DNA of 64,000 nucleotides from Micromussa lordhowensis. Lineage: Eukaryota > Cnidaria > Anthozoa > Scleractinia > Lobophylliidae. The stretch is taken from positions 7,887,310 to 7,951,309 of the forward strand of contig OZ026597.1 in NCBI GenBank assembly GCA_964020085.1, written 5' to 3'. Shown here in pieces: positions 48,301-59,730 of the stretch. A program made the translations under genes and the position numbers. The notes beneath the pieces were generated by a model. The model did no database searches and was not told the origin of the DNA. It was given only the letters and a program-made list of their open reading frames with translations. Every line of letters starts with the position of its first letter. The first letter of the stretch is position 1.

Positions 48301-51300
48301 TAACTTTTGCTGGTTGATATTCCTTATTATCTTGGTTAATTTCAATCACAAGCTTGATTCTTAAATTTCCTCACTGTTTGTAAGAATTTCAAAAATTGTG
48401 AAATTTTACTGGTAAAACACTCATGATTTGAGCAATATCATGCTACTGAAAACATTCCAAAATAATACTGTTGGTGTGATTTCCAAAACCTGTAGAAATA
48501 TAGTTCTAGTTATGTACTTTTAATGAATCCTTATGTGATTAGACTCCTACCTCCCCCAAGTGAACTATGCATATGCATATGTAACGTTTTTGACTGTAGC
48601 TGCCATTTTTGTCTGGATAAGCTTTTGCGTTTGTGTTCGTTTTGTTTCCTTTTAGGTTTTGTTTATTGGTGAATCTGTTGGGATGTTTAAAGGATCCAAG
48701 AAAACAAAACATTCTGTTTACAGAAGTATGTTAATATTATAATTCAAATGTTTTGTTTACTTGTAATTTGATGGTAACTTATTTAAATAAGTCAACTGAT
48801 ACCTTATGCTTATTCTGCAGGTTCTGTTATCCAGGATAAAGAACTTGAGTTTACCAAGTCTTTATATTCACTTCAACAGCAGCCCAAGTTTAACTTAATG
48901 TTGTTTGAAAACGAAATCGACAAGATCAGGTTGTGTGTTGCTGAGGTGAGTATATCCTATGATATATCTTAGTTTATAGCTAAGATCCAGGCTGGGCTTA
49001 TTATTGGGCAGTGACCAGGGAGGGGGAGGGGGGGAGTGGCACTTATCAGAATTTTGTGGTATACAAATCATGTTGAATTATCATGTCATATCAAACAATA
49101 CTGCAGTTATCTACTCTGCTGACAAGATGGCTGGAAGTATTGGTCAATATGCTGAACATCCCATTCTATTCTGTCTACATCTGCTGTTTTAACATTTCTG
49201 GTTTATACAACAGAAGGCTGAATCAATTTATTTGCTTCATGTACTGGATTTCTTTGGTATTTGAATACTAAAGCAGATATGTGACAGTAAACAGACATTT
49301 TTAATGTACTATAAACTTATTATATTCACTGTTGCCTCTCCTTTTATTTAGCATCTTTGGAAGCTTGTTGTTGAGGAAGTGAACCTACTGAAACATTTGC
49401 AGGTGATACATGATGAATATTTAGCTTGTAACTGAATAGTTAATGTAATAAATGCAATTATGGTTCTCTCAGTCTTTTGTTCCACCATCACTAACTGATT
49501 AATTCTAAAAAGAATGAGGAGTTTTAAAACAATAATGAAGTGTTAGATCTCCTCAGACAGACAGACAGACAGACATACAGACATACAGAGAGATAAACAT
49601 ATATACAGACAGAGAGACAAATTGAAATACAGACAGACAGACATCAAACAAGTTTACTGATTGAATGCCGTTTAACTTCTCTTTCAGATTTTGAAAGACT
49701 TTTTCTTACTGGGAAGAGGAGAGCTGTTCTCGGCATTTATAGAACATGCCAGAGGTTTACTTAAACTGCCTCCATCAGATAACACCTCTCATGGTAGGGT
49801 ATGTCTTTTAGCTACTTTAACAACTGCGTCGTGCTGCATAATGCTGTATGGAGGATGGGTGCCAGGGATATCCAGGGGCCTCCACTGTGACCAGCTGGCC
49901 CCATGGCGGGCCATCCCTTCAACCCAGCCATGAGCCCCCACGCAGTCTTCCAGGCACCCGTCACACTGAGTTAACAGTGGAGATGGGGAGGGGAGGGGGG
50001 CAGAAAGATGTAGATGAATAGATTAAAACCACTGTTCCAGGGACCACCACGCTGGAACACGCTAGAGTACAAAGAGTACTGAACATGCAATGGTAAAGGT
50101 CTGCATACGAGCCAAGTGGCTCATTAGGCTGGCGCTTATACCGGTTTCATTAGCATGAGGCGACTAGGAATATTTCTACTCCCCCCTGGATGGGATGCTA
50201 GTCCATTGCAGGGTTACCCCCAGCATTAAATTTGGCAGTACCCATTTTTCACCTGGGTGGAGAGAGGCACCGTGAGGGTAAAGTGTCTTGCCCAAGAACA
50301 CAACACAATGTCCCTGGCCAGGGCTCAAACCCCGAGTGCTCACTCCGGAGTCGAGCGCACTAACCATGAGGCCATCACACCTCCCTCCCTGGGCATGAAA
50401 TACCATATGAATACTGCTGACTGGAAGTACCAGCTACTCTTTGTTGTTAACTTTGTTAAATTACATTTAACAGCATTAAAATGTGTCATGTTTTAAGACA
50501 TACTAATGTTCTGACATATATTTGCATATTTGTCCTTTTTTAGCTGCCAATGCAGCATTTCTGCAAGTTCTTAGCAAGGTATGTTCAGTGTTGCACAAGA
50601 TTTGAGATCAGGCTGATTTGCACATGTTATCTTAGAAAAATGTTTGTACCTGACACCAATTCATACATATCAGATTAAAAGTTTGCGTCATTAGCATAAG
50701 GTAACTGAAGAGGCTTACCCGTGTTTTAAAAATCGTATTCATGGAAAAAGTCAATTTCAACAAAAACCCAGTACTTCCCATTGAGAAATTTCTGTATCTT
50801 GTACTATCCAGCAATGTGATAATGTTACAACACCTTATTATCCAATTTTCGCTCTATTATCTGTCAAGTTGTCTCTTATGGGAGTTTAAAAACAAAAGAC
50901 AATTCCAAACCTTTAGCTCTAATAGTGGTGGCAGTTGCTTATGAGAGGTAGTTGCTTACAAGAGGTTCCAAATATAGTGATTTGACTTGGAAACTTTTGG
51001 TATGTTGGAAAACTGGTCGCCGAGGAGAGGTGGCTGCTTATGAGAGGTGGTCACAAAAACTGGAGGCTTGACTGTATATAAGAAGAAACTGTCTTACTCC
51101 CCCAGAAACACATTCAAGTGGAAGTTTGGGAGAGCATCAAATGCTGTTGGAACGTGGGTTACCAACTTGAGAGATGGGTGGGGGTTTGTCAGGGGAGGGA
51201 GAGTTATTGACAGAGTGAAAATCCTGTCTAAGATCTTTCTATCTTATCCCCTTTCTTAGTTTCTTCCTGATGATGATGAAGCTGCTTCTATGTTCACTGT

Positions 51301-52243
51301 TGTGATTGACAAAGAAATTACCCAACATGAGAAAAAGAAGAAAACTACAACAACAGGTAGTGTATGTTTTTGTTGCAAGGACATCTATCCAGAATGTAGG
51401 ACATCGGGCTATGTTGGAAAAGTACTTCTGAGCACAGCTAATGGTTGAGGACATCTTACTTTTACATCTTGCATCTGACTTTTGAGTTAGTTTCTCCTGT
51501 TTTCCTACAAAGACAATACAATGGACGTGTTTAATTCTTAACTAACAAGACAAATCATTCTGAACTCAAACCTGAACTAAACTAAATACCCTGGCACTAA
51601 TAATAGAAGATTGTAGAATGTTAAGTGTATTAATCGGAATCAAAGTGTTTATTAAAATGCCGTGAACAGCTTTAAACTGCAGGAAATTTTATTAAAGGTT
51701 TGCTTACTGGAAGGAGGGTGCTAAACCAAGGCGCTAACTATGGCGGTATCAATTTTTTCCTTTCACAGAGCAGTCAGTTGTAGTGGTATGTGGATGGGAC
51801 TGTGTTAAACTTCAGTATGATGTCCAGTGGCCATTACACATTCTATTCCATCCAACTGTGCTAGAAAAGTGAGTCTCGTCGTGACACATGAAGTGCTGAG
51901 CAGAAATGACATATCCTCTTTCCCTGGGTATCATAATTATCTGCTTTACCGGTGTTGATTAAACTCTAAGTGAGTGCTTAAGGCCGAATTTTGAAGTTGA
52001 TATTTAGTTCAGTTAGGAAAAATGGCAGGCGAAAAAATAGGGGTGAAGCTTTCTCTCACCGCGCTTCTCCCCTCTTTTTCACTCACCGTTTTTCGTGCTG
52101 CGCCCCAACTAACTGAATGCCTGGAAGATTCTAGTTTATACTGGGAGGACAGCTTTAAGTTCATAATTAACAATTAGACCCATAGCCCGAAAGGGCTACG
52201 GATCAATAGCCCATGAGGCGAAGCCAAATGGGCTATTGACCCA

Positions 52244-52274
<31 letters not shown>

Positions 52275-55226
52275 TAGTATCACCCAACTAGTTGGACAGA
52301 AAAGGCAATACTAAAGTTAGCAAATGCAAGTCGAAAAAATATTTATTTGGGAAAAAAACGAAAGAGAAACCGACAAATTTTGCTACTCGATGACTATTAC
52401 TAATAGTCCCCTAGTAGCGTAGCCAATCAGATTGCAGGATTTGCATTAGTCCACTTTTTGGGTGATACTAATCATCAATAGACCATTTCCGATATATTAA
52501 AATTCTATCTTGGCTCTGAGGCTTAGGGGAATCAAACAAACGAAATCACATTGAGGTTGAATAATTATTTGTTTCTTTTGTTTTATTCCCCTAAGCCTCG
52601 GAGCCATGTTTGAATTTTAATATATTGGAAATGGTTTATTAGTATATCACAAATATTGAAAAATCACATTGGCATCGATTTGTTTTGATATGCTTGTTCT
52701 ATTTTGTCTGTAGGTATAACAACCTTTTTCGATTTTTGTTGAAAGTTAAACGGACTCAGCTGGATCTTCAACAAGTCTGGGCTGCCTACATGGGCACTAA
52801 GCACTTATCTACTGCTCAGCTATCAAATATGACTAAGATCTGGCTTGCAAGGATGCAAATGGCTTTCCTGGTAGATAATTTGCAGTATTACCTGCAGGTG
52901 AGTAATTTAAGAGAAATCTTTGACTTCGTTTTAGGGATACTATGCTGTCTTTCGTTTTCGTGAGAGTTTTGTTTGCGTTATTTGGAATATTCTCAGGAGT
53001 CGTTTTAAGACTCATACTTAACAACTTAAACGCGCAACAATTTTTCTACCAAAAGAATGGAAAAAATTGACCGTGGATTCATCGTCATGAAATTTTTTTC
53101 TCACAAAAATTTAAACCAGTCTATTTTAAAATTTTTGGCGACTTCAGTAAGTTGCAGTTTCTTGACACAGCATCTGGGACTTAGTTACCAATAAAAAAGA
53201 AGTGGTTTGTAAATTGCAGGATGAATGTTAGTACCTGCAAAGGATGAGGAAAGTTCATACATATTTCTTATTCAGGCTTCGTTTGAGAGAGAACAGCTTA
53301 CTGAAAGTGGGTATTTGTTCCAAGAAATCTTGGAAAACTCATTGGGTGTTTTACCAAACGTACTCTTTTGGTTGTGGGTTCGTTGAACTCAAACCTCTTT
53401 GTAGCAAAATGATTTCTAGTCTTGATTTGATTACAACAGGTGGATGTACTAGAGGCACAGTACAGTCAGTTGGTGGAGAAGATAAACAATACAAGAGACT
53501 TTGAATCTATCCGTTTGGCACATGATCAATTTATTACTACGATGATGGCTCAGTCATTCTTACTCATGAAACCGGTAAAACCTGTTTACTAGTCTGTTCT
53601 TTACAAGGTGTAAATAGTAACTGTTTACAAACAATTCTCGGAAAACACCTTTCGGATCTCTACGTGGAAAGAACGTCATTAAAGGCTTTTGGGGTTCGCG
53701 TCTAACTAAGGAACATATAAAGAAGGGAAGCAAGAACACAGACAAATCGTATAGCCTATCGTATATAGCCTACTGTGATCGCAACTTTCAACTCGTGTAT
53801 ATAATGTAAACATGGATGTTACTGAACAAACATAGCCTCATAACAGGTTTCCTCTTATTTAAGTTATTTAAAGGATGCGATAATAACTACGGAGTTTTAT
53901 TGCGAGGATTATGTTTAAAGATATAAAAAAGATATGATTAGCCTGCGTAGCAAGCGGTACGCAGGCTAAGATATGATAGGTCATAGCAGTTATGTACCAA
54001 GCAATACATTGGTTAACGTCACAGTGTAATTTGAATCAATACCTCTTTCCAGTCTTATTATATTATTAATATCCACCTTTTTCCTATGATCGTCAGGTTT
54101 CACACTGCCTTGATGAAATCTTGAACTTGTGCCAGTCATTCAGCTCGCTTCTTCTTCAGACAGGCAGCGCCGGCTTGACACAAAGAGAACTGACACAGTT
54201 TGAGAATATTACGAAGGTAATGTGCTCCAAGACAAGGACTCAGTAGTCAGGCGGCTGAAATTCAGACAAGGGTTTATTTCATGATACTTATATGAAATAT
54301 GTTTCCGTAATAAAATGTCACCTGTTAAAATATTCTTCCTGTAAAGTGGTTAAAATTCTTTCCTAATTAGATGCGTTTTTCCTTTTCTACAGACGTACGA
54401 AAGACAAACAATCCTGTTGTTTCAAATCTTGTCGAGTGTACGGAGCCATCAAGCAAGCCCTCACCTAGCTCAGCTGCTGCTAAGAATTGACTTCAATAAA
54501 CACTTCTCGTCATCTTCATCGTCATTATCAGCAACAGTTGGGTAAGAAAGAGAAGGGAATGAAAACTCGCACAAAAGTTAACTGATCAGTGGCAATGGCT
54601 CTACACCAGAGTAGAATGACCAGACTCCAGGTCTGCGGAGATTTGCTTGGAAGCCGGACTGAAGGAAATTCGAGCCTTCCTTCCAACTGAATCTCTGTGG
54701 AAAGCCTGATCCAGGAAACGATCTTAGCTGCTTACTTCATCAGTATTGAGCTCCTCCCAGTACACGTCCTTTTTTAAAAATCTCTTGATCAAACATGTTC
54801 TTTACGTTTGATATGTGTTATGGCAGCTTGCAAAAGTAAAATGAAACATTTAGCAAGTAAAAGCTGATGGCTGCAATATTCTGAAAAGATTGTTGCTGCC
54901 AACAGATGCACCGGCGAGCAGGCTGACTTTGGGAGAGAGCACACGCACACAAGACTCCTCCCACCGGATCCGTCGCTTCGCTCGCGCGAGTCACTTAAAG
55001 GTGACCCTGCTCGCGGGCTATCAACAGATGGGCGTAGGCGTCTCTCCCGGATCTAATTTTCAGGCGGCGGCGTCAGCTAACCGCTGGGAATCCGTCAGCG
55101 CTTCCAGACTATCAACGAAATATTTCAATACGTCGAAGAATGGCTGAGCCGGAAACGTCTGTGTTCATCTAATTATTTAACACTTCAGTGCTTTTTCAAC
55201 CTTCATCCGTATAAAATGACTTGTCT

Positions 55227-55259
<33 letters not shown>

Positions 55260-55295
55260 TTTCCTCTGTTTAGTTCTTCAGAAGCCTCTGGTTAA
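33339..55295 (+). CDS. TUBGCP4: TUBGCP4, gamma-tubulin complex component 4 (20 exons)
   Basis: GCP4 is a core subunit of the gamma-tubulin ring complex that nucleates microtubules. Exons: 33339-33416, 36625-36763, 45284-45390, 45880-45933, 46518-46574, 46830-46909, 47375-47585, 48123-48218, 48656-48725, 48821-48945, 49352-49402, 49688-49793, 50544-50578, 51260-51356, 51769-51868, 52714-52897, 53440-53574, 54097-54216, 54393-54541, 55274-55295. All GT-AG with matching phases; 671 aa (human 667). Matches: MLHELLLALSGY start, CHGVMYKQLSAWVL, LPSYIPTRVADKVLFIGESV, DFFLLGRGELFSAFI, VQWPLHILFHPTVLEKYN, MAFLVDNLQYYLQVDVLEAQ, NNTRDFESIRLAHDQF, LAQLLLRIDFNKHF. Both GRIP regions are complete; the C-terminal one binds gamma-tubulin. 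Exon 14 (DDDEAASMFTVV..KKKKTTTT) is a divergent charged linker. Intron 2 is 8.5 kb with satellite arrays and LINE debris. Confidence 0.96.
33417..36624 (+). other. TUBGCP4 intron 1 (3.2 kb)
   Basis: No exon or gene is recognised. Words such as 'ggcgac(t/c)' and 'gtcgcc' recur in both orientations at 35570-35605 and 35900-35960, suggesting a degraded inverted element at about 35500-35980. The remainder is AT-rich and unclassified. Confidence 0.4.
37602..38004 (+). repeat. 50-bp-unit satellite array A (8 units) in TUBGCP4 intron 2
   Basis: About eight units carrying the core ccgtacgaacgtactaact, followed by tcatatgaaagagaattgaa and gaacttaagg. Units alternate in a three-unit (150-bp) higher-order pattern distinguished by 'atagatttgaatagc', 'gagaattgaataac' and 'gagaattgaagaac'. 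Each unit contains the dyad GTACG-AA-CGTAC. The same unit occurs in opposite orientation at 43922-44880. Confidence 0.9.
38005..40069 (+). other. TUBGCP4 intron 2, region between satellite A and LINE debris
   Basis: No gene recognised. It contains short coral-type repeat fragments: a 'gagaccctgggaacgaggttg' word at about 38274, palindromic 'gcctgtt(c)gcaggct' words at about 38815-38832, and 'agcctgcg'/'cgcaggcta' at about 39203 and 39391. Nothing coding is supported. Confidence 0.4.
40070..41370 (-). mobile_element. decayed non-LTR retrotransposon (LINE) reverse transcriptase fragment
   Basis: On the minus strand, 41107-41349 encodes QEVRDARIVTLNKNKGDRSE, CNNYRVISLLSITGELFARV and CGFRSRPKRSTNDMI, typical of LINE reverse transcriptases. 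Downstream on the same strand, broken frames still read like FDLVCRDGLFQILLKIGCPP and FSIQS.VKQGC (about 40870-41060), then a tail with ENFSVDSEINSRIGQASSDL and AYRFTDMKHG (about 40090-40330). Frameshifts and stops are numerous and a 161-bp MITE interrupts it at 40628. It lies antisense in TUBGCP4 intron 2. RTE or Jockey-like affiliation is a guess. Confidence 0.8.
40628..40788. mobile_element. 161-bp hAT-like MITE inside the LINE fragment
   Basis: Inverted ends CAGTGGCGGATC and GATCCGCCACTG, the standard start of many hAT elements. The interior is a G-run and a C-run around a central spacer. Flanks share only ctctg (40623-40627 and 40789-40793), so an 8-bp duplication is not confirmed. Confidence 0.8.
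41390..41765. repeat. dispersed repeat, second copy
   Basis: Shares ordered blocks with 1250-1735: 'atggctagc', 'gagcgggcaagatg', 'gtcaagatggcta', 'ttggcctcgttctttttt', 'caataacccatata'. Confidence 0.6.
41766..43921 (+). other. TUBGCP4 intron 2, region with possible micro-exons
   Basis: No recognised gene. At 41912-41929 an ATG in good context starts MAKKVT and ends at a GTAAGT donor; at 43212-43244 an 11-codon segment (VYTHQPATPHP) sits between an AG acceptor and a GTGAGT donor in compatible phase. This could be a nested gene start or chance. Minus-strand ORFs at 42504-42701 and 42716-42991 do not splice in frame. Confidence 0.25.
43922..44880 (-). repeat. 50-bp-unit satellite array B (~19 units), inverted relative to array A
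   Basis: Units read cttcaattctctttcgtatg-atgttagtac-gttcgtacgg-yccttaggtt, which is the reverse complement of the array A unit. About 19 units with a few percent divergence; units near the right edge are more divergent (gttcgttcgg, gttcgtccgg). The palindromic core gtacgttcgtac is kept in most units. Confidence 0.92.
49556..49650 (+). repeat. GACA-rich microsatellite in TUBGCP4 intron 11
   Basis: Runs of (cagacaga)n, interrupted by cataca and gagagata, then acagacagacagac near 49630-49645. Confidence 0.85.
50100..50384 (-). mobile_element. tRNA-derived SINE in TUBGCP4 intron 12
   Basis: On the minus strand the head (50318-50384) has A box tggttagtgcgc and B box ggtttgagccc. A body follows with ttgggcaagacactttaccc and ends near a tct-gcat/'gaaaccgg' segment at about 50100-50150. 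This is the common invertebrate tRNA-SINE layout. The head resembles those at 23096 and 28253 (+ strand). Confidence 0.8.
50930..51080. repeat. pogo/Tigger-like remnant in TUBGCP4 intron 13
   Basis: The right end gcttgactgtatataa matches the end of the RPS6-intron element (gtttgactgtatatat). Internal words 'gtggctgcttatgagaggtgg' style repeats occur twice. The left end is degraded. Confidence 0.5.
52180..52475. mobile_element. inverted-repeat element with gtatcaccca ends in TUBGCP4 intron 15
   Basis: The words tagtatcacccaa (about 52275-52287) and ttgggtgatacta (about 52459-52471) are inverted copies about 190 bp apart with TA at the edges. A second small palindrome (caattagaccc / gggtctaattg) lies at about 52170-52270. 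Confidence 0.6.
52486..52643. mobile_element. ~158-bp MITE in TUBGCP4 intron 15
   Basis: Inverted arms: aatagaccatttccgatata ... ctctgaggcttaggggaat on the left, attcccctaagcctcggagc ... tattggaaatggtttatta on the right. TA flanks are likely. Confidence 0.75.
53938..53970. repeat. short palindrome in TUBGCP4 intron 17
   Basis: tagcctgcgtagcaagcggt followed by acgcaggcta forms a hairpin with a 9-10 bp stem. Related half-words occur near 38815, 39203 and 39391. Confidence 0.5.
55229..55260 (+). repeat. (AAT)n microsatellite in TUBGCP4 intron 19
   Basis: About ten uninterrupted aat units just before the acceptor of the last exon (55274). Confidence 0.9.
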
Positions 55296-55906
55296 GCTTG
55301 ACAGTTGATCAAATCAGGAATGCACGAATTGACAGGAGAAGACATTTCTGACAAACACGAAAAAAGTGAAAGACTGTAGATGCTCCAACAACGTTTAGCC
55401 AGACTATTAACTATGGCCAGACTTCGCGTCAGCTGTCACTCACAAAACGTCGTGGATTTACATTTGTCTCAAGTGCTTTTCGTGGTGTTATTTATAGGCT
55501 GGGGATTGTAAAGGTTATTTTTGTGAGTTGTTATTACTGGAGATTAGAAAGATTACTGATAAGCCCAGATTACAGAGCGCATTTAACTGGAGATGTTGTG
55601 CACGCTCTGTTTAAGTTGGTTAATGACTATTGACTTTTTATATCCACAAACTACGGGAAATTATAGAAAAGCAATGGATCATGGATTTCTTTGCTTTATA
55701 TAGTTCAAATTTAGCCATGCGAGATGCTGAACGAGGATAGAAATCAAGAGCGGAAGGAGAGTCATTTCCAAGCTTTTCCGGTGTTCCTAACTTCCCCCAA
55801 ACGATACGAAATACGGGATGTATTGTATTGCTCACGATTTATAGAAACACTCGCAAAAGCGTTACTAAACGTAATGTAATGAATTTAATATTTTGTAGAA
55901 ACACCA

Positions 55907-55912
55907 AATAAA
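55907..55912 (+). terminator. probable poly(A) signal of TUBGCP4
   Basis: AATAAA in the context ccaaataaaag, about 610 nt after the stop codon (55293-55295). No earlier canonical hexamer was noticed on this strand. Confidence 0.5.
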
Positions 55913-56463
55913 AGTTTCCAAGTATACTTAACTCCAAAGAAATTCATATGCAAAGACCGCAACACACTTGGTCAGATGATATACGTGTTTCTATATCACT
56001 TTTACTGTATGAAATGAAGGGTAGGGATTAAGGCACACAGCGGTCAAACGCAAAAATCCAACGCCACTTCCGGTTTTCGCCGCCTCGAACTTCGTAAGAG
56101 TTTGAAGAGAAAACCTGCAAGACTTCTGTAGGAAAATGTGTGAGAGAAAATTACAAGCTGGGAGGACTTTAGGATGTCCATCACTAAATGTCCTGGTCAT
56201 ATGCGAAGTTTAAAGCTTAACTTTTCAGCGACTGTCTTAAGTTTGGGCTTGAAAGCGAAAATTTAAGACTTTGTCAAGCGAAATTTTGGGGAGAACTGCG
56301 CACGCGCGCCACGTTTGACCGCTGTGTGGGATTAAGCTGGTTCCTCAGAATTGCTTTGCGCATCCCTACTGCGCACGATTCGCGTAACGCGCGTTCACGA
56401 GCGCGTACACCCTCGTACCCAGCGTCTTCGTTCCCCTTGACCAGCGGTCGGGAACGAACGACC
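55913..56463. other. intergenic sequence after TUBGCP4
   Basis: No gene is recognised. Local CpG content rises at about 56290-56460 (cgcgc words). The 87-73 aa ORFs on both strands here are repeat or CpG by-products. Confidence 0.4.
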
Positions 56464-56638
56464 CAACCTCGTCCCCAGGGCCTTCTCCTCGACGATTTTT
56501 CAAGATGGCGGATCGTCGGTAGAAGACCCTGGCACACAGCGAACTAAAACGATCACTGATTGGTGCATTACATTGCGCATTCATACGTGCGCTCTCATTG
56601 GTTTATTCCTTCCAAAACAAAAATGGTGGCTCCCTAGT
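56464..56638 (+). repeat. ~175-bp dispersed foldback repeat, copy 1
   Basis: Begins aacctcgtccccagggcctt, contains a hairpin (ccagggccttctcctcgacg / atcgtcggtagaagaccctgg arms around tttttcaagatggcgg) and ends aaaaatggtggctccctag. A full copy lies inverted at 60551-60724 and a partial copy at 56688-56765. Confidence 0.85.
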
Positions 56639-56773
56639 GATTTCTGCTGTGTGCCAGTGGTTTCGGATGACCTTGGAAAACGCTGTCCAACCTCGTCCCC
56701 AGGGCCTTCTCCTCGACGATTTTTCAAGATGGCGGATCGTCGGTAGAAGACCCTGGCACACAGCAGAAATCAC
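56637..56773. mobile_element. 137-bp element with perfect 21-bp inverted ends
   Basis: The 21 bases at 56637-56657 (gtgatttctgctgtgtgcca plus g) are exactly inverted at 56753-56773. Inside is the partial copy (56688-56765) of the aacctcgtcccc repeat. It abuts copy 1, so two related insertions are nested or adjacent. Confidence 0.7.
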
Positions 56774-59730
56774 GTGACCAATTTTGTCCAGGAAAGTGGA
56801 AATTTATTCAAAATGGCGGCCAAGATAAAGAGTGAGAGGGTCTGGGTGCGAGGTCTTGAGACTGGTGAAAACAAACAAAATGGCGGCAAAGGCGAACTCG
56901 TATGGCTCGGATGGACGTTTAAATAAGTAAGAAGGAATACATGTACAAGCAAAAGGAAAATGGTAAAATGATCTAGAAATTTATTCTTGCTGTTTTTTGA
57001 CTTTCCGTTATCGCAAACCTAAATTTTTTTAGCGTAATACAGATACACGATTACACTATAGTCGGCTCCATCCAAAATGGTTAAAATAAGTTTAAAAGGG
57101 TTTAGAGTTCGTCCGTTTGTCACTGATGTACATAAAGAATTTTACTAGACTTTTTCTTGCAACATATTGACTTTTCCTATACTCACAGGGGCGAAGCGTG
57201 AGGTTTTAAGGGTTTTCTTCGGTTAGGATAAGGTATCTTGACCTAACAAAGCTATTTTAGGCATTTTAGGAATTGCTTTCGTTTAGGTATACAGGTCGAT
57301 TAAGTAAATATTTGTAATTTGTTTTATTAAAAGCCGTCTACAAGTCAACTAAACAGTTAACGATATAGCATAAGTAACTTAGCTACATCGGTACAAGGGT
57401 CAGCGGCTAGACAACACAAATTAATTAACTTTCATTTGTATAACAACCCTTGAAGAATCGTGAAAAATGATTTTAAGACCTGTAGGAATCGATATTTCCA
57501 TATCGAAAACTGGTCCTTCGGAAAGTAAAAATTTTGCAAGACAGCCCTATAGGAATTGCTAAAATACAATTTTGTACCTTTCGGAATCTGTTTCAACGAG
57601 ATACAAGAGCTGTCGGAATCAGGCCCTCCACCTGGGGGTGCGGAAATTTTTTGGAACGACCCAATATTATTATAGTTTGTAACCACTTCCACATTTTTGG
57701 TCACTAAGTGGTAAATAAAAGTGTATTTTCCTTTTTAAAATGGATGTATGGAAAGGTTGTTATTTAAATAGTTATTTCTACAATCGTACAGCAAAGTCCA
57801 AAAATCTACTCTCTGGTTAGAATGTCTTTAACAGCACAAATTTTCAGCCTGGTAGGCTAATCAGGCTGACTCACCTTGTATAAACAGGCCAATAGTAGAT
57901 ACTCCGGCATATTTACACTGATTTGCGTGTACAACATTTACAAGCTCAAGTGGCAAAGTTGGCAGGGACCCCGAAAATAGTTCTCCAACTCCTCCTGAGA
58001 CAGTTTCTAAGGATATGACTTTCGTAATTCTTGGTGCCCACAGTCATTACCTACGTTAGTTAATCCAATGTTACAGTTTGTTCATAGACTTGCAGTCCTT
58101 TACTGTGCACTCTTCATGTTTTTTTTAGTGCTATATTGCAGAGAATTTATAGAGATACTCTAGTCTGGCAAACAGATCTGATCGAATAGAGAAATTTTCT
58201 TTATGAATCAGGGGCTTGTCTTTTGCCATTTCTGACAACTAAGCAAACGTCCTTAATTTATGGAAAACACTCTCTCGTACTGCAGTTCACACATAAATCA
58301 AAAATTTTCATAATCTGAAGAGATTTCACATAGATGGAATTTAGCCCATCATGTCACTGGTCACAGGAGAAGTACTCCAAATTTCAAGAGACGACGATAA
58401 TCGATCAAAGAATTTTTCTGGGTGGCTTGATTGAAGTAGGGAGTTTTTCTGGTATCAAAACAATGTAAAGGTTAATGGTGGGAAAAAAAATATATTGGGA
58501 GGCTGGGAGGGGGGGTTTGATTCTTGCCCCCATTCGATTATCTCGTCACTTGAAATCCATAGTATTCCCCTATGGCTCACTGGCATGGTGGTTTGCTTCC
58601 TTTAAAAAAACTTGACTTAGGGAAAGGGATCCATTTACTATCCAGGTCCCAGTTGTTGAAACATTAGCTAGCAAATAGCACTTTATTCATAAAATGCTTG
58701 GGGGGAGGGGGCCACTCAACAAATGTTTACGTGAGGAGGCTCTGCCCGGAGGTCCTACCCCTTACCCTTTATATACCATTTTTCATGTAAAGGGCAACCC
58801 TTTCACATAGCTTCCAGGGCTCCCCCAGGAAAATGTATGACCATTGCATTATTCAGTGGGTGAAGATTTATGCGAAGATGGATGGAATTATCTATTGTTT
58901 GAACAAAAAGGGCCAGATGGTGAGCTTTTTATCCCTTTTAACTAACACTAAACTACAAACAGTGATCATCACTAGCTGGCTTAGGTAAATGTGCTATTCC
59001 GCTCACGGATTCCCTAAAACACCTTAGCCTCCCTGGGCCTCATTTCAGTCATTCCGCTTTCCATTTGGTGACAGCAATAATGATCATCTTACAAGAATTT
59101 ATGAGGAACTAATTTCATATTACTGTTTCAATTTATATGACCAATCTTCCCCGTTTTACACAGCTGGGATTTTTCTTTGGTACACCAATCAATCCCCAAG
59201 AAAATATGAAAGGTTACTGTAAGTTTTTTTTATTCTAGAAGGTAAATTATGTTAAAAGTTACAACCAAAGCTGAAAAATGGAGGGACATTTAGCTGGGTT
59301 CACCATTTCAAGCTTGTATATATAAGAAAATTACCCTAATCATTTCTTCTGGAAGCTGAAAACAAAATCCTAAGTGTGTCTATCCATTAATTCGCATGTT
59401 CTTAATCCAGAAAAACTCTACTTTGAGTCTATTTTCCCATTGAAGTTTTATTTAGAAAATAGTGGCAAGACAGATGTAAAAGTATTAGTAAGTCAGATGT
59501 GATGTCAACATGTGAATAAAGAAGTCAGTAAAATCCCATACAACACTTTATGGTACATATCATTCATGTGGCTTTAATCTCAAACTCAAAATTCAACAAA
59601 ATGAAAAATAGTTACAACACTCTGGGACACAGATCCAGAGAAGCAAAGGTCATGACATATGAACTTAAAACAAATTAAATTGGACCTGATATTAATTTTG
59701 GGAGACAAAAATAGATAAAAAAAGGAAATA
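56774..59730. other. 3-kb intergenic stretch without a recognised gene
   Basis: AT-rich. At about 57595-57660 there is a one-ended relative of the 3793-5073 transposon terminus (ccaaaaaatttccgcaccccc on the minus strand), with 'ctgtaggaatcg'/'cctataggaattgc' words repeated nearby (57480-57620). Otherwise nothing is identified on either strand. Confidence 0.4.
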
